A stretch of 51,237 bases of DNA, from NCBI GenBank assembly GCA_034687125.1, contig JAQGBZ010000418.1:1-51237 (forward strand), read 5' to 3'. This document shows, one piece after another, positions 1 through 15,358 of this stretch (position 1 is its first letter; each line of letters starts with the position of its first letter). This stretch comes from Neelides folsomi (Eukaryota; Arthropoda; Collembola; Neelipleona; Neelidae). Below the pieces are notes generated by a model that was not told the origin of the DNA, did no database searches, and was given only the letters and a program-made list of their open reading frames with translations. The position numbers and the translations under genes are program-made.

Positions 1-98
1 TGCCATTTTAAAAAATTAATTTATTTAGTTTGCTTTAGTGATGTATTCGCTACAGCAATCGCTACAGCAAACTAAATTAATTAATTTTTTAAAATGAC
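1..98. repeat. imperfect palindrome at window start (foldback/MITE-like)
   Basis: About 34 bp at 1-34 (tgccattttaaaaaattaat...) return as the reverse complement at about 64-97, around a 29-bp centre. It lies just upstream of the first visible CDC37 exon, so probably in an intron. It looks like a small foldback element or MITE. No flanking duplication can be tested because the window begins here. Confidence 0.6.
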
Positions 99-162
99 AC
101 CCGCGAAGTCCAGCTCGTTCTTGGACCGAGAATATGTTATTTTTTATTATTTTTTTCCAAAG

Positions 163-960
163 GAAAATAAACATCTGGCCTGTGAAGAAACGACAAATTA
201 TTTGGTCATCTGGTGCATTGATTTGGCTGTCGAAGAAAAATTCGAATTGATGGATCACGTCTCTCATCAGACTATTTGCATGCAATTCATGCTTGAACTT
301 GCTAAACAATTAGACACAGATCCAAGAGTAAGAATATTTATTTAAAGGATTTTGACAATATCAGTAATTATTATTTTGGCGATTTATTAATTTTTCACTT
401 TTAATAGGCTTGCATTTCATCTTTTTTCTCAAAAATTTCCCAAATTGACCAATTGGAATACAAACAAGCCTTTGAAGAGGAATTGAAACTTTTCCGAGAA
501 CGTATCCGCAAGAGAGCCCTTGAAAGGATTGTCGAAGCGGAGGAAGCTGAGCGCTTAGAGAGACTTGGTCCAGGGGGGCTTGATCCTCAAGATGTATTCG
601 AAACTCTTCCTGCTGTAAGCAAAATTTTAATTATATTTTTTAAATTAAATAAGATGGAGCAAAGCATCAGTATAAGTAAAACAATAAGCATTTACTTATA
701 CCTATTTTTATGTATGAACCTTACACAACAGATTTATTAAAATGGTCAATTTTTAGGCTCTAAGAGAATGCTTTGAGTCGAGAGACGTCAGCAGACTTCA
801 AGGAGTAATTGCAGAAATGGACGAGAAAGATGCTACCTATCACATGAAACGCTGTGTCGATTCAGGACTTTGGCTTCCAGACAAGAAATCAGCGGAAGTT
901 AAAGAAAAAGTAGAACCAACTGAAGAGTTCGATGAAAAAGTGGAAAATACTGATGTCTGA
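163..960 (+). CDS. CDC37: Hsp90 co-chaperone Cdc37, 3' part (5' exons outside window)
   Basis: Exons 163-327, 408-614 and 757-960, all joined in phase 0, give 191 residues up to TGA. Cdc37 recruits protein kinases to Hsp90 in the cytosol. The match to remembered animal CDC37 is close: ACEETTNYLVIWCIDL, then HQTICMQFMLELAK, then RLGPGGLDPQDVFETLP, then the helical part ending YHMKRCVDSGLWLP. This is the Hsp90-binding middle domain and the C-terminal domain. The N-terminal kinase-binding domain lies before the window. An acidic tail (KVEPTEEFDEKVENTDV) closes the protein. An AATAAA lies at 1152-1157. An ATG at 94 is open to this frame, but the acceptor at 161-162 (ttttttccaaag) makes it intronic. 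Confidence 0.93.
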
Positions 961-1903
961 TGTCTTCCTTTTATCATCGGCGACGATTCAAAACACCTCG
1001 AAAGTTCTTTCACACTCTAAGACCCATTTTAAGTTATATTAAACTTTAACTGTGAGTAAACTGCTGAACACGTAAAAATTATTAATTATTTTTCTTTGAC
1101 CATCATAGATCAGGAATGTAAATTTTTGAATTAGAAATTTTGAAGGTACATAATAAATATTACAACAAATATATGAATGAACTTCTCCGATTTACTATTT
1201 GAGGTTATTGCTTTTACAATGCCAGTGTATAATACTAGATTACAATTACTTAAATATAATATTTAGCTCAATCATAATTCATAACTGATATTCACATTCA
1301 GAATAATATATTATAGTGTTTTGAACAATCCAACCTACCATAATTATATACTTTTTCTATTGGTAGATTGCTCCTAAATAAATAAGAAATTTTATGGCGA
1401 GATTCTTTTCAATTATAGCATATCTTTAATTTTTTATTTTATAATCAAACTAAATGTTTAACATTTGTGTATACTTAATTCAATAATATTGAGTATAAAA
1501 ATATATCTGTATTTAATCTTTTAATCGTGAATATGAACAAGAATATGTTAAGTTTTTAACTTTTATTAAACATGTTAAATTGTTTAGTTATACACTACTT
1601 TTGAGGTTATACATAATATTCTTTTCAATTGATAATTATTAAAATAAATTAATTATATAAATATGTACCTACTATATATTAAAAATTTTCGATATCGTAC
1701 TAACTTATAATGTACTTATAAATTGATATTTATTTAATCTTTTCTTGTCAAAATATAAATATGTAAAAATAATTATTATGAAATCGGCTTTTTATTCATG
1801 GTCATAGAATAATGTAGAATTTCAGCCAGCATCTGTAATTTAAAACAATAAATCAAGTGTGAAGCCTCCAGCTTCATTATTTTTAACATTTTGATAATAA
1901 TAT
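961..1903. other. CDC37 3'UTR and intergenic AT-rich DNA
   Basis: Convergent spacer between CDC37 and the transporter gene. It holds the CDC37 polyadenylation signal at 1152-1157 and a possible minus-strand polyadenylation signal (TTTATT on +) near 1789. No coding pattern was seen. Confidence 0.6.
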
Positions 1904-3901
1904 TCATAATTTTACCATCAAAATTCCAAATCCAATAATAAACAATGTCCCCCATCGAAAACCAATATTATCATAAAGAACTCCTCCGACTGAAGGACCA
2001 ATTGTATTTCCTAGCGTGAACGTCATTGTAAAGATGCTCGAAATTAGGCTTTGTGTAGTTAGTGTATTGGAAAAACCCCTATCTCTGTTATGGTAAAGAT
2101 GTAAAAAATGTTAAATTCAATATATAACATTTTTTCCAAAATATTACGTGGCAGCAGAAAGGACTCTGGGGAATGTTGTCATCACTGATGCTCCAATTCC
2201 AATCGCATGAAGAATAACTCCAACATAAATTGACCATAGCTCTCTAAAAATTGAACATAATAAGTACATTTATGAATTGTTCTAAATCAATTTAAATGTA
2301 AATACGCTATAATCCATAATTAACTAGATTGTAATAAAACTTACACTTCTGCATTGATAAAAGGAAGTGGGCCGACGAATGAGAATCCCACTATAATAAA
2401 CAATCCTCCCAATATTGAAACAATGTGCTTAAACTTTTGTACATTGTCATAAAAGTATCCCCATCCTGCAGAGAATATCATATAAACTCCATTTCCCAGT
2501 GTAAAGACCAATCCGGTTTGAAGCGATGATAAATCAAACTATTAATATAAAAATATAAGATTGGAACTAGGTATTTAGTATATACATAACTATTTAGATA
2601 ACTATAAAACGACCTTTTCAAGATGCGATTCAAGGGTAGAAAAAAGGAACCCAATTGAGGTAGCTGTAAAAATTAAATGAAATATAGCTAGAATTATTTC
2701 AGGAATTGCCAAAATCGTTAACAATTTTTTCAGTGGGAGTGGAATGACTTGAGGCTTCGTCTTGAATGATGGAAGAATTAAGTAGTTTATGAAGGCTCCC
2801 AATAAGATAAGAGATCCAATAAGTACATAAGCCACTGTAAAGTCCCATTCCTAAATAAAGAAATTGAATGTAAAATCTAATCATTATCTGCATAATAGTG
2901 GAGTATAAATCATCACAAGAATACTGAGTATAGGTTGGAAAGATTTGAGTTGGTAAATTTTACATCTATGAGAGCACCAGCAACAATTGGCCCCACAATA
3001 CCACCGATTCCAAAGAAAAGTTCAAGGATTCCCTGTTGGAAATTTTTGTAAATCCTCTTTACATTACAGATAGCATAACATTTACAGGTATGTTGTATAG
3101 TGCAAGTTATTAAAGATTGTTTTTATTTTATAACAAAATCTTACAATGGTAAGAGCGATTGAGTTTTTGAACTCAAGTGCAATTATTACAAAGATTGATG
3201 GATAGCATCCTGCGTCTCCAAATCCAGCCAAAATCCGGATAGCAAACGATAGTGCTATGAAAGTGTTTTGATTGTCAACTAAAGCCACTAAACTGTTACA
3301 ATAGAAAAGCATAGCTCAATGTAAAATATAATTATTAAACGTCATATTTTTAATATTGAATAAAGCATACATTTTACCCTAAAAGTATTGTGGCAATGCC
3401 AGTACAGACGCAACTCAAAATGAACACAAGTTGTGGTCCAAGTATCTTTATCTAATTTATAAGTAGCGATGCGGTTAACAATTTTGATGGTTACAAAAAT
3501 TGCACTTCGTTTCACTTATATTTTGATTGATTGATAAACTTACCAGAACTATTCCGTATAGTAGTGTAGTTAAGAATGTTGTAAAGTCAAAACTGCTTAT
3601 AACAAAACCAATGTAGGTTTGCGTTACATTTTTACTTTCAGCCTGAAACAAATAAACAGTATTACTTATATCATTTAATGTTATTGTTATTTATGTTAAA
3701 AAATATATACTACCTATAAAATTGTTAGGTAATGTTAAATACCACAGGAGGATAATATGGTCCAATTATGAAAATTGAAGAAGCTCTCAATATATTTGCA
3801 ATCCCAAAAATAATTAGAAAGATAAGTTGCCGTTTTGTGAAACCAAAAAACTTTTGATTTGAATCTTCTTCACATTTAAATTCTATGTCGTTGGATGACA
3901 T
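1904..3901 (-). CDS. SLC18B1: MFS transporter, SLC18B1-like (vesicular amine/polyamine transporter family)
   Basis: Nine minus-strand exons: 3901-3743, 3642-3544, 3451-3378, 3292-3145, 3032-2964, 2850-2614, 2538-2345, 2243-2148 and 2084-1904, giving 418 residues with all phases consistent. A 12-helix major facilitator is expected. Family matches include GPYYPPVAESKNVTQTYIGF (SLC18B1: FFPKEAE...), FIALSFAIRILAGFGDAG, the antiporter motif C region GILELFFGIGGIVGPIVAG, TFPRVLS, and IGPSVGGVLYDNIGFRWG near the end. Human SLC18B1 is a vesicular polyamine transporter; that substrate is only inferred here. The N-terminus is short and polar and the C-terminal tail is very short (ILMVKL). The intron 6 donor is GTCGTT, weaker than the others. 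The gene is tail-to-tail with CDC37. Confidence 0.88.
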
Positions 3902-5293
3902 TTTATTTAAAAGATTTTAATTCTTGAAATAGTTGACATAGGTCAATATAGGTTTTGTTAAAAGAAATCCAAAGATATTATATATAAAAATTTAAATCGG
4001 TTACAAAGCTGACTCAAGACAACGTCTTGCTGACCTTGAGTCAAGTCATGAGAAAGAAACTCACAAAGAACATTTTATAAAATATGATTTTGCAAATCTC
4101 ATTCAAAAGTTTGTAACATGATCTGCTTATTCTGGAACCCGACCCAATTAACCATTAAACGCAAGCAAAATAATATAAATATTTATAACATACACCAATT
4201 GTGTTTATTATGGGGAAGACCGCAATCAACTAACATTGAGATACTGATAAAATAAAAATGTTAAATTCTTTGGAATAAACTATAAATAATCTCGATTATC
4301 TAATAAATTAGATTTATGTGCAACATATAATATAATAAAACTTTATGCTAAACTAAATAATCTATGTATAATTACAACTCGATATTGGCTTAATTTTATT
4401 AATACTAATACAAGATGAAATTTAAATGGTACTTGCATAATTATAAATTAATCGATTATAGATAAGATTTGTATGTATGTACACCTTAATGTATACTTTA
4501 TACATACTTATTTTGTATTGCTCCCATGTTTTAATTCTTTTGATAAAAACAAAAGCATTTGATTCTCGATTATGTATTATTTTATACAGAAGAATGTATG
4601 CCTAACAATTCGGGCTCGTGTCCTGTGTCCTCCAATCAAATGCGAGGTATCTACTCTCCCGTCGTTGAACCAATGCAGTACGCGGGCTTTGGAACTTGAT
4701 TTAGATTGACACATTTTAATTGCTATATAGATTATAACTATGTTAATCTAAATCGAATTCCAAAGCCCGCGTACTGCATTGGTTCAACGACGGGAGAGTA
4801 GCAATATGATGAGATGATGATCAATGATTTAAAATCCACAATTTTAATTTTTGATATTTATAAAGAACTCATAGCCTAAGAACTCATAGCCCATAGCATA
4901 CCAGTCATAATAAATAAAGATGCAAAATAAGTACTTTATACCTTTATTAATGAGTTGAGCATTACTAACTTTAAGTAGAGACTAAAGACCGAAATATTAT
5001 ATTTGGAATATTTAAACTCCTTACCACAAAAACGTTCTTTAAAATGGCATAAAGTCATAAAGCCATAATATACAAATATTATTAAAGTAACAGTGTATTA
5101 TTCCCGACAGGCAAGCCGACAGGAACGATTCTCCCGTTGCGCGTTGTTCATCCGAAACATACGTTTACGAACAATATTTGCCTTCAACTTGATCCCCAAA
5201 CAAAACTCTTGTTGATTATTGAAAGAATTTGATCAATTTAAAGTGACATTTAATTTGAGTGATTTAAGGTTTTTGAACCAGTAGTAGGTCAGG
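3902..5293. other. divergent intergenic region between transporter and Tudor genes
   Basis: Head-to-head spacer holding both promoters. It is mostly AT-rich and includes the long inverted repeat at 4651-4801. No coding exon was recognised. A GC-richer patch at 5100-5160 precedes the Tudor gene and may be near its promoter or 5'UTR. Confidence 0.55.
4651..4801. repeat. 151-bp foldback element with about 60-bp inverted arms
   Basis: The left arm starts CTACTCTCCCGTCGTTGAAC and the right arm ends with its exact complement at 4801. The arms (about 4651-4710 and 4743-4801) differ at only a few positions in about 60 bp and enclose an AT-rich loop of about 30 bp. The arms are much more GC-rich than the surroundings. 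No clear target-site duplication is visible. Most likely a MITE. Confidence 0.8.
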
Positions 5294-7878
5294 ATGAACG
5301 AAGTAAACGGCAATCCGAACGAGAAGAGAAAAGAGTTAAATAGGGTAAATAATTACTTGCTTATTTTATAAACATGAATTTTCACTCATTTTGGTTAATA
5401 ATACATACGATTAATTATAAACTATTGCTTATGTTAATACTATTTATAAAAAAAAGCACACCTAATAGTATGTTTTATTAATATTTTTTCAGCATTTGAA
5501 AAATCCAGGAATTCTTCCTGAAGAGGACATCTTCAAAGTACAATTGATCGGTCTAGAAGACATTCAAGATATTGGTGATCTTGAGTACTTACTTGTGGAT
5601 ATGGAGCTAGAATACGAATCCCAGCAAACTTTATTGAACAAATATCAAAAAGAAATTCGAAGATCTCCTTATGTTTTTGATGACTTGGATGAAAAGGATG
5701 TTGGTCTTGTATTTGGGCCAAATGGAAATCTCGCCCGTGTCAAGATAAGTAAAGCTAATAAGAAATACTCTGACGTTTATCTTTTGGATGAACATTCAAT
5801 GGATGACCTGTTAGTATCAAACTCCCAGATTTTCTATCTTCCTGACGAATTCAGAATTCTTCCTCGACGAGTTCGACGATTAAATTTGGCCAATTTAAAT
5901 TACCATCTTTCTGATCCAGCAGCAATCGATCTTTTTAAGAGTTTGACCTTGATCAATGAAGCTAATAATTATACGAAAAAATCACAAATTCTGATGGCTA
6001 AGGTTGAATCAAGAGAGAAAGGAAGACAATGCCTCTCTTTATATCGAATGAACGATTATCTTCAGGATCCGACGCTTTCAGACCCAGGGACTTTTTCGAA
6101 ATCCATCAACAATCAAATTCTCCTGTGGATGGTTTCTCTCCGATGCCCTCAGTTGCCTCCAGTTCAATTTGAGAATAATAATGCAAAGATTACTTTCATT
6201 GAAGAGAATGGAGACATTTGTTTGAGATTTGATGACAATCCCGTTGTTGAACAACTCACTCTTCTCATGGATAATGTCGCAAAGGGGAAATTACGAAAAA
6301 TATACAATGACCAAGTTCGGTTAAATATGAAAGCAATTGCCGAGAATGAACATCAAAATTTTGACTCAACAAAAATTTATATCACCACTTGGCTCAGAGG
6401 TTATTATATTATATTTTATTAATCCAACCTTATGCAAATTAGGTATACTAATATGATACGATTTGAGTATTTTACTGTATTTTATAAGAATGTTGTCCTA
6501 TTTTTTATAGGTCGTCCAAACAATTTCCTATACAGAGCTAAGTTCTTAAAAGTGTCCAAAAAAGATTTAATCAAGGTCTATTTCATTGATTGGGGAAATA
6601 CTGACTATGTGCACAAATCGGCACTGGTAGAGCTTAAGAAAGTGTCTCTGTTAATCGACATGTTTCCCCCAATTGGAATCAATGCTCATCTTGCAGGAGT
6701 AAGCTCCTTGAAAACAAAATGTTTCTTAAAGAATTTTGATACAAGCGAGACATATACTGTAAGAAGAACAACTGGGAACGTGAAAAATCTTTTTTCGCCA
6801 GAAGAGGATTCAACTCTGGACCACGTCCTCCTGTTTCTTGATCGCATTGCTTTTGAACGTGGAAAAGATGAAGGAAAAGACACATCGAAGATAATGTTAA
6901 AGTCATTTAAAGTTATCTGCGTGAATGAAGAATGTATCAAGAAAGGGATAGGCATTCCAAGTGCTGATGCTGATTCTTATTTTACTGTACCAAAATACGC
7001 TGACTTCAAACATTGGTTTGATAAATCACATTTATTCAACATCAAGATGCAAAGTGATATTTGGACATTGGGAAACAAGATCATTAAGTTAGCCCCTGGG
7101 CTATGCATTGAGGTCTTTGTTTACAAGATAAACGATTTTTCTGATATTTACATTCAGCCCGTTTACGCCCAAACTAAGCTGAAAGAGTTAAGTGCTAAAG
7201 TTCACCAAATGTTGACTCAAAATCATGTAAGATTCTGTCGGATGAAAAATAATTTTATTCATTACTACGAAGAGGAGATCTTTTTAGCCAGTTTGCCTGA
7301 AATTGGTCTGAATGGAAATGGCTATTGTCGTGTTAAGAAGACATCCAAAGGAACTTGGATTGATGATTTTAAGAACTGTGAAGTTGTGTATGTTGACTAC
7401 GGATTTACTCGAACCATTTCAACATTTCAAGTAGCTCCAATTACGAGTTCATTATGTAGCTCTATTCCAGCTCTTGGGGCGAAAGGAATTGTACAAGGTC
7501 ATTTGTCATATTTTCTCTTTAAAATGATTTATATATCCTATGCTTATTTATGAAACACAGTGCATTATTATTATTACAAAATACCTATACAATAACTATC
7601 TTAATGATATCTTGCTAATTATGATATCTAACTAAAAATGAAACTTTTTACTCTTTAATTTAGGATTTGGATCCTTTGATGTAAAAGAATTCAATAAAAA
7701 CTGCAAAGAGAAGAGACAAGAAGCGTTAAAATTCTTGGTTGAAACATTCGAAAAGAAGAATTGCTATGCTGAAATTTTGAGTTTCTCTCAAGATCAACAT
7801 AACGTGAAGACATTGGAACTCATCTTGCATGAAAGTGCACCTGAGGAAATGAACAATTGGTATCCTTATTGGGCCTAA
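5294..7878 (+). CDS. multi-Tudor-domain protein (piRNA/germ-granule type, TDRD-like)
   Basis: Exons 5294-5344, 5493-6399, 6511-7497 and 7664-7878 give 719 residues. The clearest Tudor core is FLYRAKFL...KVYFIDWGNTDY at about residues 325-352: a beta-barrel with the DWGN turn that usually accompanies the aromatic methylarginine cage. A second is near 590-625 (NGYCRVKK...VVYVDYGFT). A degenerate unit lies near 85-125 (VGLVFGPNGNLARVKIS). No RNA-binding, helicase or nuclease motif was seen. Multi-Tudor proteins bind dimethylarginine tails of Piwi proteins in germ granules; that role is inferred from the family. The start ATG at 5294 begins a 17-codon first exon with a GTAAAT donor. The end (YPYWA) is followed by a 3'UTR. 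Confidence 0.82.
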
Positions 7879-8177
7879 CCAAAGTGGTTGAATAGTGAGG
7901 TATAAATAGCGCTATTAAAACTTAATAAAATTCTGACCAAAGTGAAAAGTGGTGTAAGCTATTCTAGGTGCATTTTATATTAATAATTCAATAGTATAAT
8001 ATTTCAATGTCATTTTATCAAAAATAATATTAAAAAATCGAAAAGTGGATCATTTTTATATTAAGTAATTACCTATTAAGACACGACTAATTAACTTTAT
8101 TACTAATGTTAAATATTAGGTAAGTTGTAAATACTTTTGACTTACGATCTATTAATCATTTTATTTGATCCAATACA

Positions 8178-8224
<47 letters not shown>

Positions 8225-8781
8225 TTAAAAAGTATATTTATATATATTTTTTGTATGAAAGGAAAATAATATTTTGGCATTTTGTATTCATTGTTCATTA
8301 ATTCATATTTAATGCATTTATGATATTACTTAATTCTCAATATTCAAATGGTATTCTATACATGAATGACAACTTATATTATACATACCGTTCAAAGGTA
8401 ATTACCTACACGGTATGCCCTATTACTTTTATGTAGGTATAATAAATATACACGAATATAGCACACAACTGCACTGCACTGATACGAGCATTTAAAAGTA
8501 CGAGGAAATTGAGACAATAAATAAATGGGAGTATAATATAAGCCACACTTGTAAGTTACCATTCAAATGCCGCATCTTTTTATTGAATTTATTTATTTTG
8601 GAAATATAAATAAACTGTGAGTCGGACCGGACACCATCCGATTCGGAATTGAATTGAGGTGATTGAAGAAAATTTCCTTTAGGATTTTGAACTGTTATTA
8701 TGTGAAAAGGCTAGTCGGTTTTTTTATTTAAAAAGTTTAATAATTATTTAGTATAATTTTCATCTTTATGCTGATACAACC
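7879..8781. other. intergenic, with microsatellite
   Basis: 3'UTR of the Tudor gene and promoter region of RNMT. It contains an (AC)n/(AT)n tract. No coding exon was seen. Confidence 0.55.
8176..8224. repeat. (AC)n followed by (AT)n microsatellite
   Basis: About 35 bp of AC dinucleotides run directly into about 14 bp of AT dinucleotides. Simple repeat. Confidence 0.95.
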
Positions 8782-11002
<2,221 letters not shown>

Positions 11003-12592
11003 CGAAGAACCTTCTCATTTTTATATTTCAATATTCTGATCGCTACGTGTGAATAAACTTTAACCAATCTTATTGGAATTGCTCATCTCGGTTCATTCAA
11101 TTTTATTAGTTTAGCTTCCGAGCCGGTCCGAAAGTTCGCGAACATAATTTTTAAATTAAACGAGTAAAACTGGTCTCGAATAATTGGAGATTTATAAAGC
11201 AAAAAATATTATTCAAAGAGCTACAAGACTCGTTTCAACTTAAGTCAATGGCGAGTCTCAATCTTCTTCAACGCCTTTGAAACTACATTCTTGAAGAGTT
11301 GGAGTCAAGTATTATTATTATATCTTAAATTGCACCATCTCTCATCATCTCTTTCAATATTTGCATCCTTCACTTTTACTCTTGTGGTTCTAATCGGTGA
11401 ATTGCTCACGCAATCCTTTATCATCTTAAACTCCCAATCCCCAAGTCTGGGGTTTGGGATAAGCGAAAATAGTTAAGCACCGATTCATAATGTTTCCATC
11501 GAGGAAACGATTACACAAAAATGTGTGTAATCTCCTCAAGAATCCTCATAAGCAATATAAAACCAGACGAATGAATTTACAATGTGGTATTGGAATGGGA
11601 TTTTGCGGCGAGGCTTTTACCACGAGACAGTTGGATCTTCAATCCAGGTATAATGAACGATAAGCTATTGCAATTAAGAGTTCGTCCACTTGAAAAAAAC
11701 TAGCGAATTATCAGAGATTAAAGGGTGATGGTTTAAACTTCTCGAGCAACTGGGAGATGAAGAGTGAGTGTATTTGCTCGGGGCGATGTGTTCGCAAAGC
11801 TCCTTTCCAGTTTCCGACACAACTTGAATCCCAAGAAGCTCCGAAAAATTACAAGTGCGCCAGGTGAATAAATGACCCTTCTCGGTCTTTGGTCGACCCA
11901 AGGCCAGCCAGTTTGGTGCCAATGCCTCTGCAGCATTCCATTGCCCTCTGACTTGCCACTCCCTGGAAAAAGAAGTCAACAATTGGATTGAATGTTTAAG
12001 ATGTATAGCTTTTGATATGAACCAACAGCCACCTAATAATTCTTCCCAACTTGCAAATAAACACCACAGTTAATTCAAGATTACCTCACAATTACTGAAA
12101 AGATTTTCATCCCAGCCTTTAGCTACTCCTCCTCACATTTCCTTCACTTTTCCCATTCACACATGTTCCATACATTTTCCATGTTCATCATGAACAGTTC
12201 ATGAATGCGTAGAACAAGTCTTTTAATTGTAAGGACGTATGGGTGGGCTTCTACTCCATGCATTTTTCCTATAGATTGTCATTTTAATGAGGACTCCTGG
12301 TCAAATGTTCCAGGTGGAGAGCGATGACGATGGTGATGGGCAAGGGGGTGAAGAAACGTTCGTGTATTTGTCGTTACACATACATATCCTCACATAGATT
12401 AATTCTTTAAAAAAGCTGTTTTTTGGATGGAAGTCAGTGACCTTGCAGGAATTGTATCTGTATGGACAAGAAGGCATAGTTTTTCTGAATCTCCTCCTCC
12501 CGCAGGAAAAGACGGGCGAAAAGGGGCTTCATATAAAAGCAGAATAACTTGTTTCCTTTCACTTTCGACGAAACTTGAGGGGAGAAGCAACA
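11003..12592. other. intergenic region upstream of the secreted-gene cluster
   Basis: RNMT 3'UTR, then about 1.4 kb without a supported gene. Open frames at 11.3 and 11.7-12 kb show no family features or splice context and were not called. The stretch at about 11580-11960 is richer in GC than its surroundings and could be regulatory. Confidence 0.45.
12532..12539 (+). promoter_or_regulatory. TATA box of the 12.6-kb His/Gly gene
   Basis: TATAAAAG, 54 bp upstream of the ATG at 12593, a plausible distance for a short 5'UTR. Confidence 0.75.
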
Positions 12593-13640
12593 ATGAATCT
12601 CATGGTGAGTTTGAGGCCGGATTTATTTTTTCCGGGCATTATCATCATTGTTTTAACTGGGTTTTAACCTCTTGTTTGTTATTAATTTGATTAGCACATT
12701 GGGGTAGTCCTTGCGGCCCTTACGGCCGTCGCCTTAGCCGATTCATACCTTAGAGACGAGAGGAGTCTCGGAGGACTCTTCGGATGGGGAGGTTGGGGAT
12801 GGAAGAAACCAATTGAAACGGTTAAAACTAATTATTAATTATTAAGATTAAGATTAATTAATTATTTCATTAATTGTATAAAATTTACTTAATTTTTTAA
12901 TCTTTTCAGGTCTACGTCTCGTATCCAAAGAAGGGATGGGGATGGGGAGGTGGACACCACGGACACCATGGACATCATGGACATGGGCACGGACACGGGC
13001 ACGGTTGGGGTAATTTCGCTTATTTGCTATTTTTCATTTCTAATACTCTGATAAGGTTTTGGCCCAATTTGGTTTATGCCCTTTACTCTCATCATTATCA
13101 TCAATTTTATTAAAATTAATATTTATTTAATGGATTAATATACTAAAATTATTTTTTATAGGATGGCAACCACAAGGATGGGGATGGCAAAGCCAAGGAC
13201 ATGGACACCACGGGCATCACGGACACCATGGACACCATGGACATCATGGACATGGACACCATGGACATCATGGGCACCATGGAGGTCACGGAGGTCAGAA
13301 TAAATGATAAATCAATTTTTACCTACTATTCCATTTAATTGATATTAAACCCACTTGTGATTCAATTTTGGTGGTTTAATTATTATTAAACAAGTCTCGT
13401 TCCAATTGCGCGATTCCTTAATGAATATATTTGATAATCCAACTTGTTTGACTAGGTGGTGGTGGAGGAGGATGGGGTGGATGGGGATGGGAGCGACAAG
13501 ATCTCTCAGTTGAAGACTCAAGTGTCGAGATTGGACGCGGACGAAGCTTCATCACTGGCCCAGACTCCGTCGAGAGCTACGAAGACAACTCTTATGAAAC
13601 CACAATCCCATCTTCATACTATGACCAATACTTCTATTGA
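12593..13640 (+). CDS. secreted His/Gly/Trp-rich repeat protein
   Basis: Exons 12593-12604, 12695-12820, 12910-13009, 13162-13293 and 13456-13640 give 184 residues. The signal peptide MNLMHIGVVLAALTAVALA is split by a phase-0 intron after four codons. Then come GGWGWKK, a GHHGHHGHHGHGHGHG block, a second longer HHG block (GHHGHHGHHGHHG...), a G6WGGWGWE linker, and a non-repetitive acidic/aromatic tail ending SSYYDQYFY. Introns 3 and 4 are phase 1 within Gly codons, so exon 4 is a symmetric module. The His-Gly-His pattern could bind Zn, Cu or Ni. Such proteins occur in cuticle and structural secretions; the exact role is unknown. AATAAA lies at about 13805. Confidence 0.82.
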
Positions 13641-15257
13641 TGTTTCTCCTAATCCAAATCATACCTTTTTTGAAAGAGTGCGTGCAGTAAAAATGTAGGG
13701 AAAATTGTATTTGCGTTCTACCTCTTTGTCTTGTCACTGGTACAAATGTGAGGAGCGGAGGGTCTCCGTCTCAGATTGCCTGCCCTTTTCACTCCAAATC
13801 CATGAATAAAGAGAATGTAGCCCAAGTCTGGTCGAACTCATTGGGGAACAGGTCTGAAAGGGAGCGAGCAGCATCTTGTCTTATGAGATCTGGGGCGGGC
13901 GGACGATGCGGTTGACCGGAGCACCGAGTTCATCTCGTTCAAAATCTGCGAGGCTAGGAGAGTCCAGTTACCACCTGCACTCGATTGGCACGAAGGAATG
14001 GGAACGATCAGGCCTAGGCTTCAACAACAGGATTTGAGCAGAGACCAGCCGCTGCTGTAATTATTATATCCGGGATCCACTCGACCTCCCTCCATTACTC
14101 ACTAATTTCGGAACATTCGGCCAATTCAATGCCGCTCATCACCTTAATGCCTCGATCATTCATCAAGATTCCACCCAGATTTACTCATATTGCAATTATA
14201 AAGATTCATACTCAATTTCATAGAGAAAACAAACCTACATAGAAAATTATACCACATACATAATATGCACATATATTTACATTACCATTTACTTGACCGC
14301 GTCCTTATTGTGTGAATAAAGTCATATTATTCTACTCTTCAACACCCATGTGCTACATGCCTTATTGAGGTTTTACCCAAAGTGGCAAATTCAGAAATTC
14401 ATATCATGAAATCTCTGACCATAATCTCAATAGAGTTTAGGTAGACATAAAAAGTAATGAGGAGGAATACTTTACTTTAGGACCAGACGGCAGACTTGGA
14501 AAGTGCTTATGATTAACTTTACAAGGAGATTCATGCCATATAAATTCTTATAGCATTTGATTGAGTTCTCGCTTAAAAAGAGATAGACATTATAATACTT
14601 AAATGTAAAGTAACTCGTTGAAATTAAGATCCAGTTCAAAGATTGGTAAAATAAATCTCCAAATCATCATGCTCTAAAATGACCAAAAATAATTATAAAA
14701 TGTTCAATGCTGATTCATCGAATATTCATCAATATAAGTAAAAACGATAATAAATGATTCATTTCATATTCTGGGAATTTTCACTGACTTTATTGTTTAT
14801 AATTTAACGGACTTAATAAGCGAGATATTATAGTAAAATTAAAACTAACATTAAGAAGATTGTTAATTCAAAGCTTTAATCTTATTCTTGATGTTACTTA
14901 ATGTCAATCAAACCACTCAATGCATAATTGTAAAAATCGAGTAGAAATTCAACCTTTTCACGTCTGAATGAATGAATGAAGGACATAGGAGAAAGACGGA
15001 GAAAGGAAAATGAGAATATTTAATTAATATACACTCCATGGGGTTTAATTACTTTTGAAAGATGGAAGATGAAGCCATGGATGGTTTTAACTCTTAATTA
15101 ATCTTTTCTTCCTACCCGGGCACAAGTGAAGCGGGTGAGTGGAAGAATAATTGCGTAAGATGCTGTACGCGTCAGGGTAGGGGCTGTTGAACCGCCCGAA
15201 GTGTGGCATGGCCAGAGGGAAACAGGTTTCCCGGCCGAGTTCGTGAACTTGACCTCC
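13641..15257. other. intergenic, with a GC-richer patch
   Basis: 3'UTR of the previous gene, then no supported gene. Bases 13740-14090 are GC-richer than the window average and lack a good reading frame. The remainder is AT-rich. 15100-15250 (GC-rich) leads into the next promoter. Confidence 0.45.
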
Positions 15258-15265
15258 TATAAAAG
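15258..15265 (+). promoter_or_regulatory. TATA box of the Lys-block Gly-rich gene
   Basis: TATAAAAG about 94 bp upstream of the ATG at 15359, in a GC-rich context. Confidence 0.75.
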
Positions 15266-15358
15266 CGATCTCTGAGGCGGACCGAGGAAGACTCCTCGCT
15301 AATCCGTCGAGGGGCTTACTCCTGATTTTCTCTCCTCCCCGACCAGGGGCATCGAAAC

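Noticed and set aside
94..162. ATG at 94 as start of CDC37
   Set aside because: The residues from 94 to 162 do not resemble CDC37 and a good acceptor ends at 162; the frame is open by chance in the intron.
11674..11982. 102-codon minus frame
   Set aside because: No family resemblance, ordinary composition and two overlapping frames of similar length.
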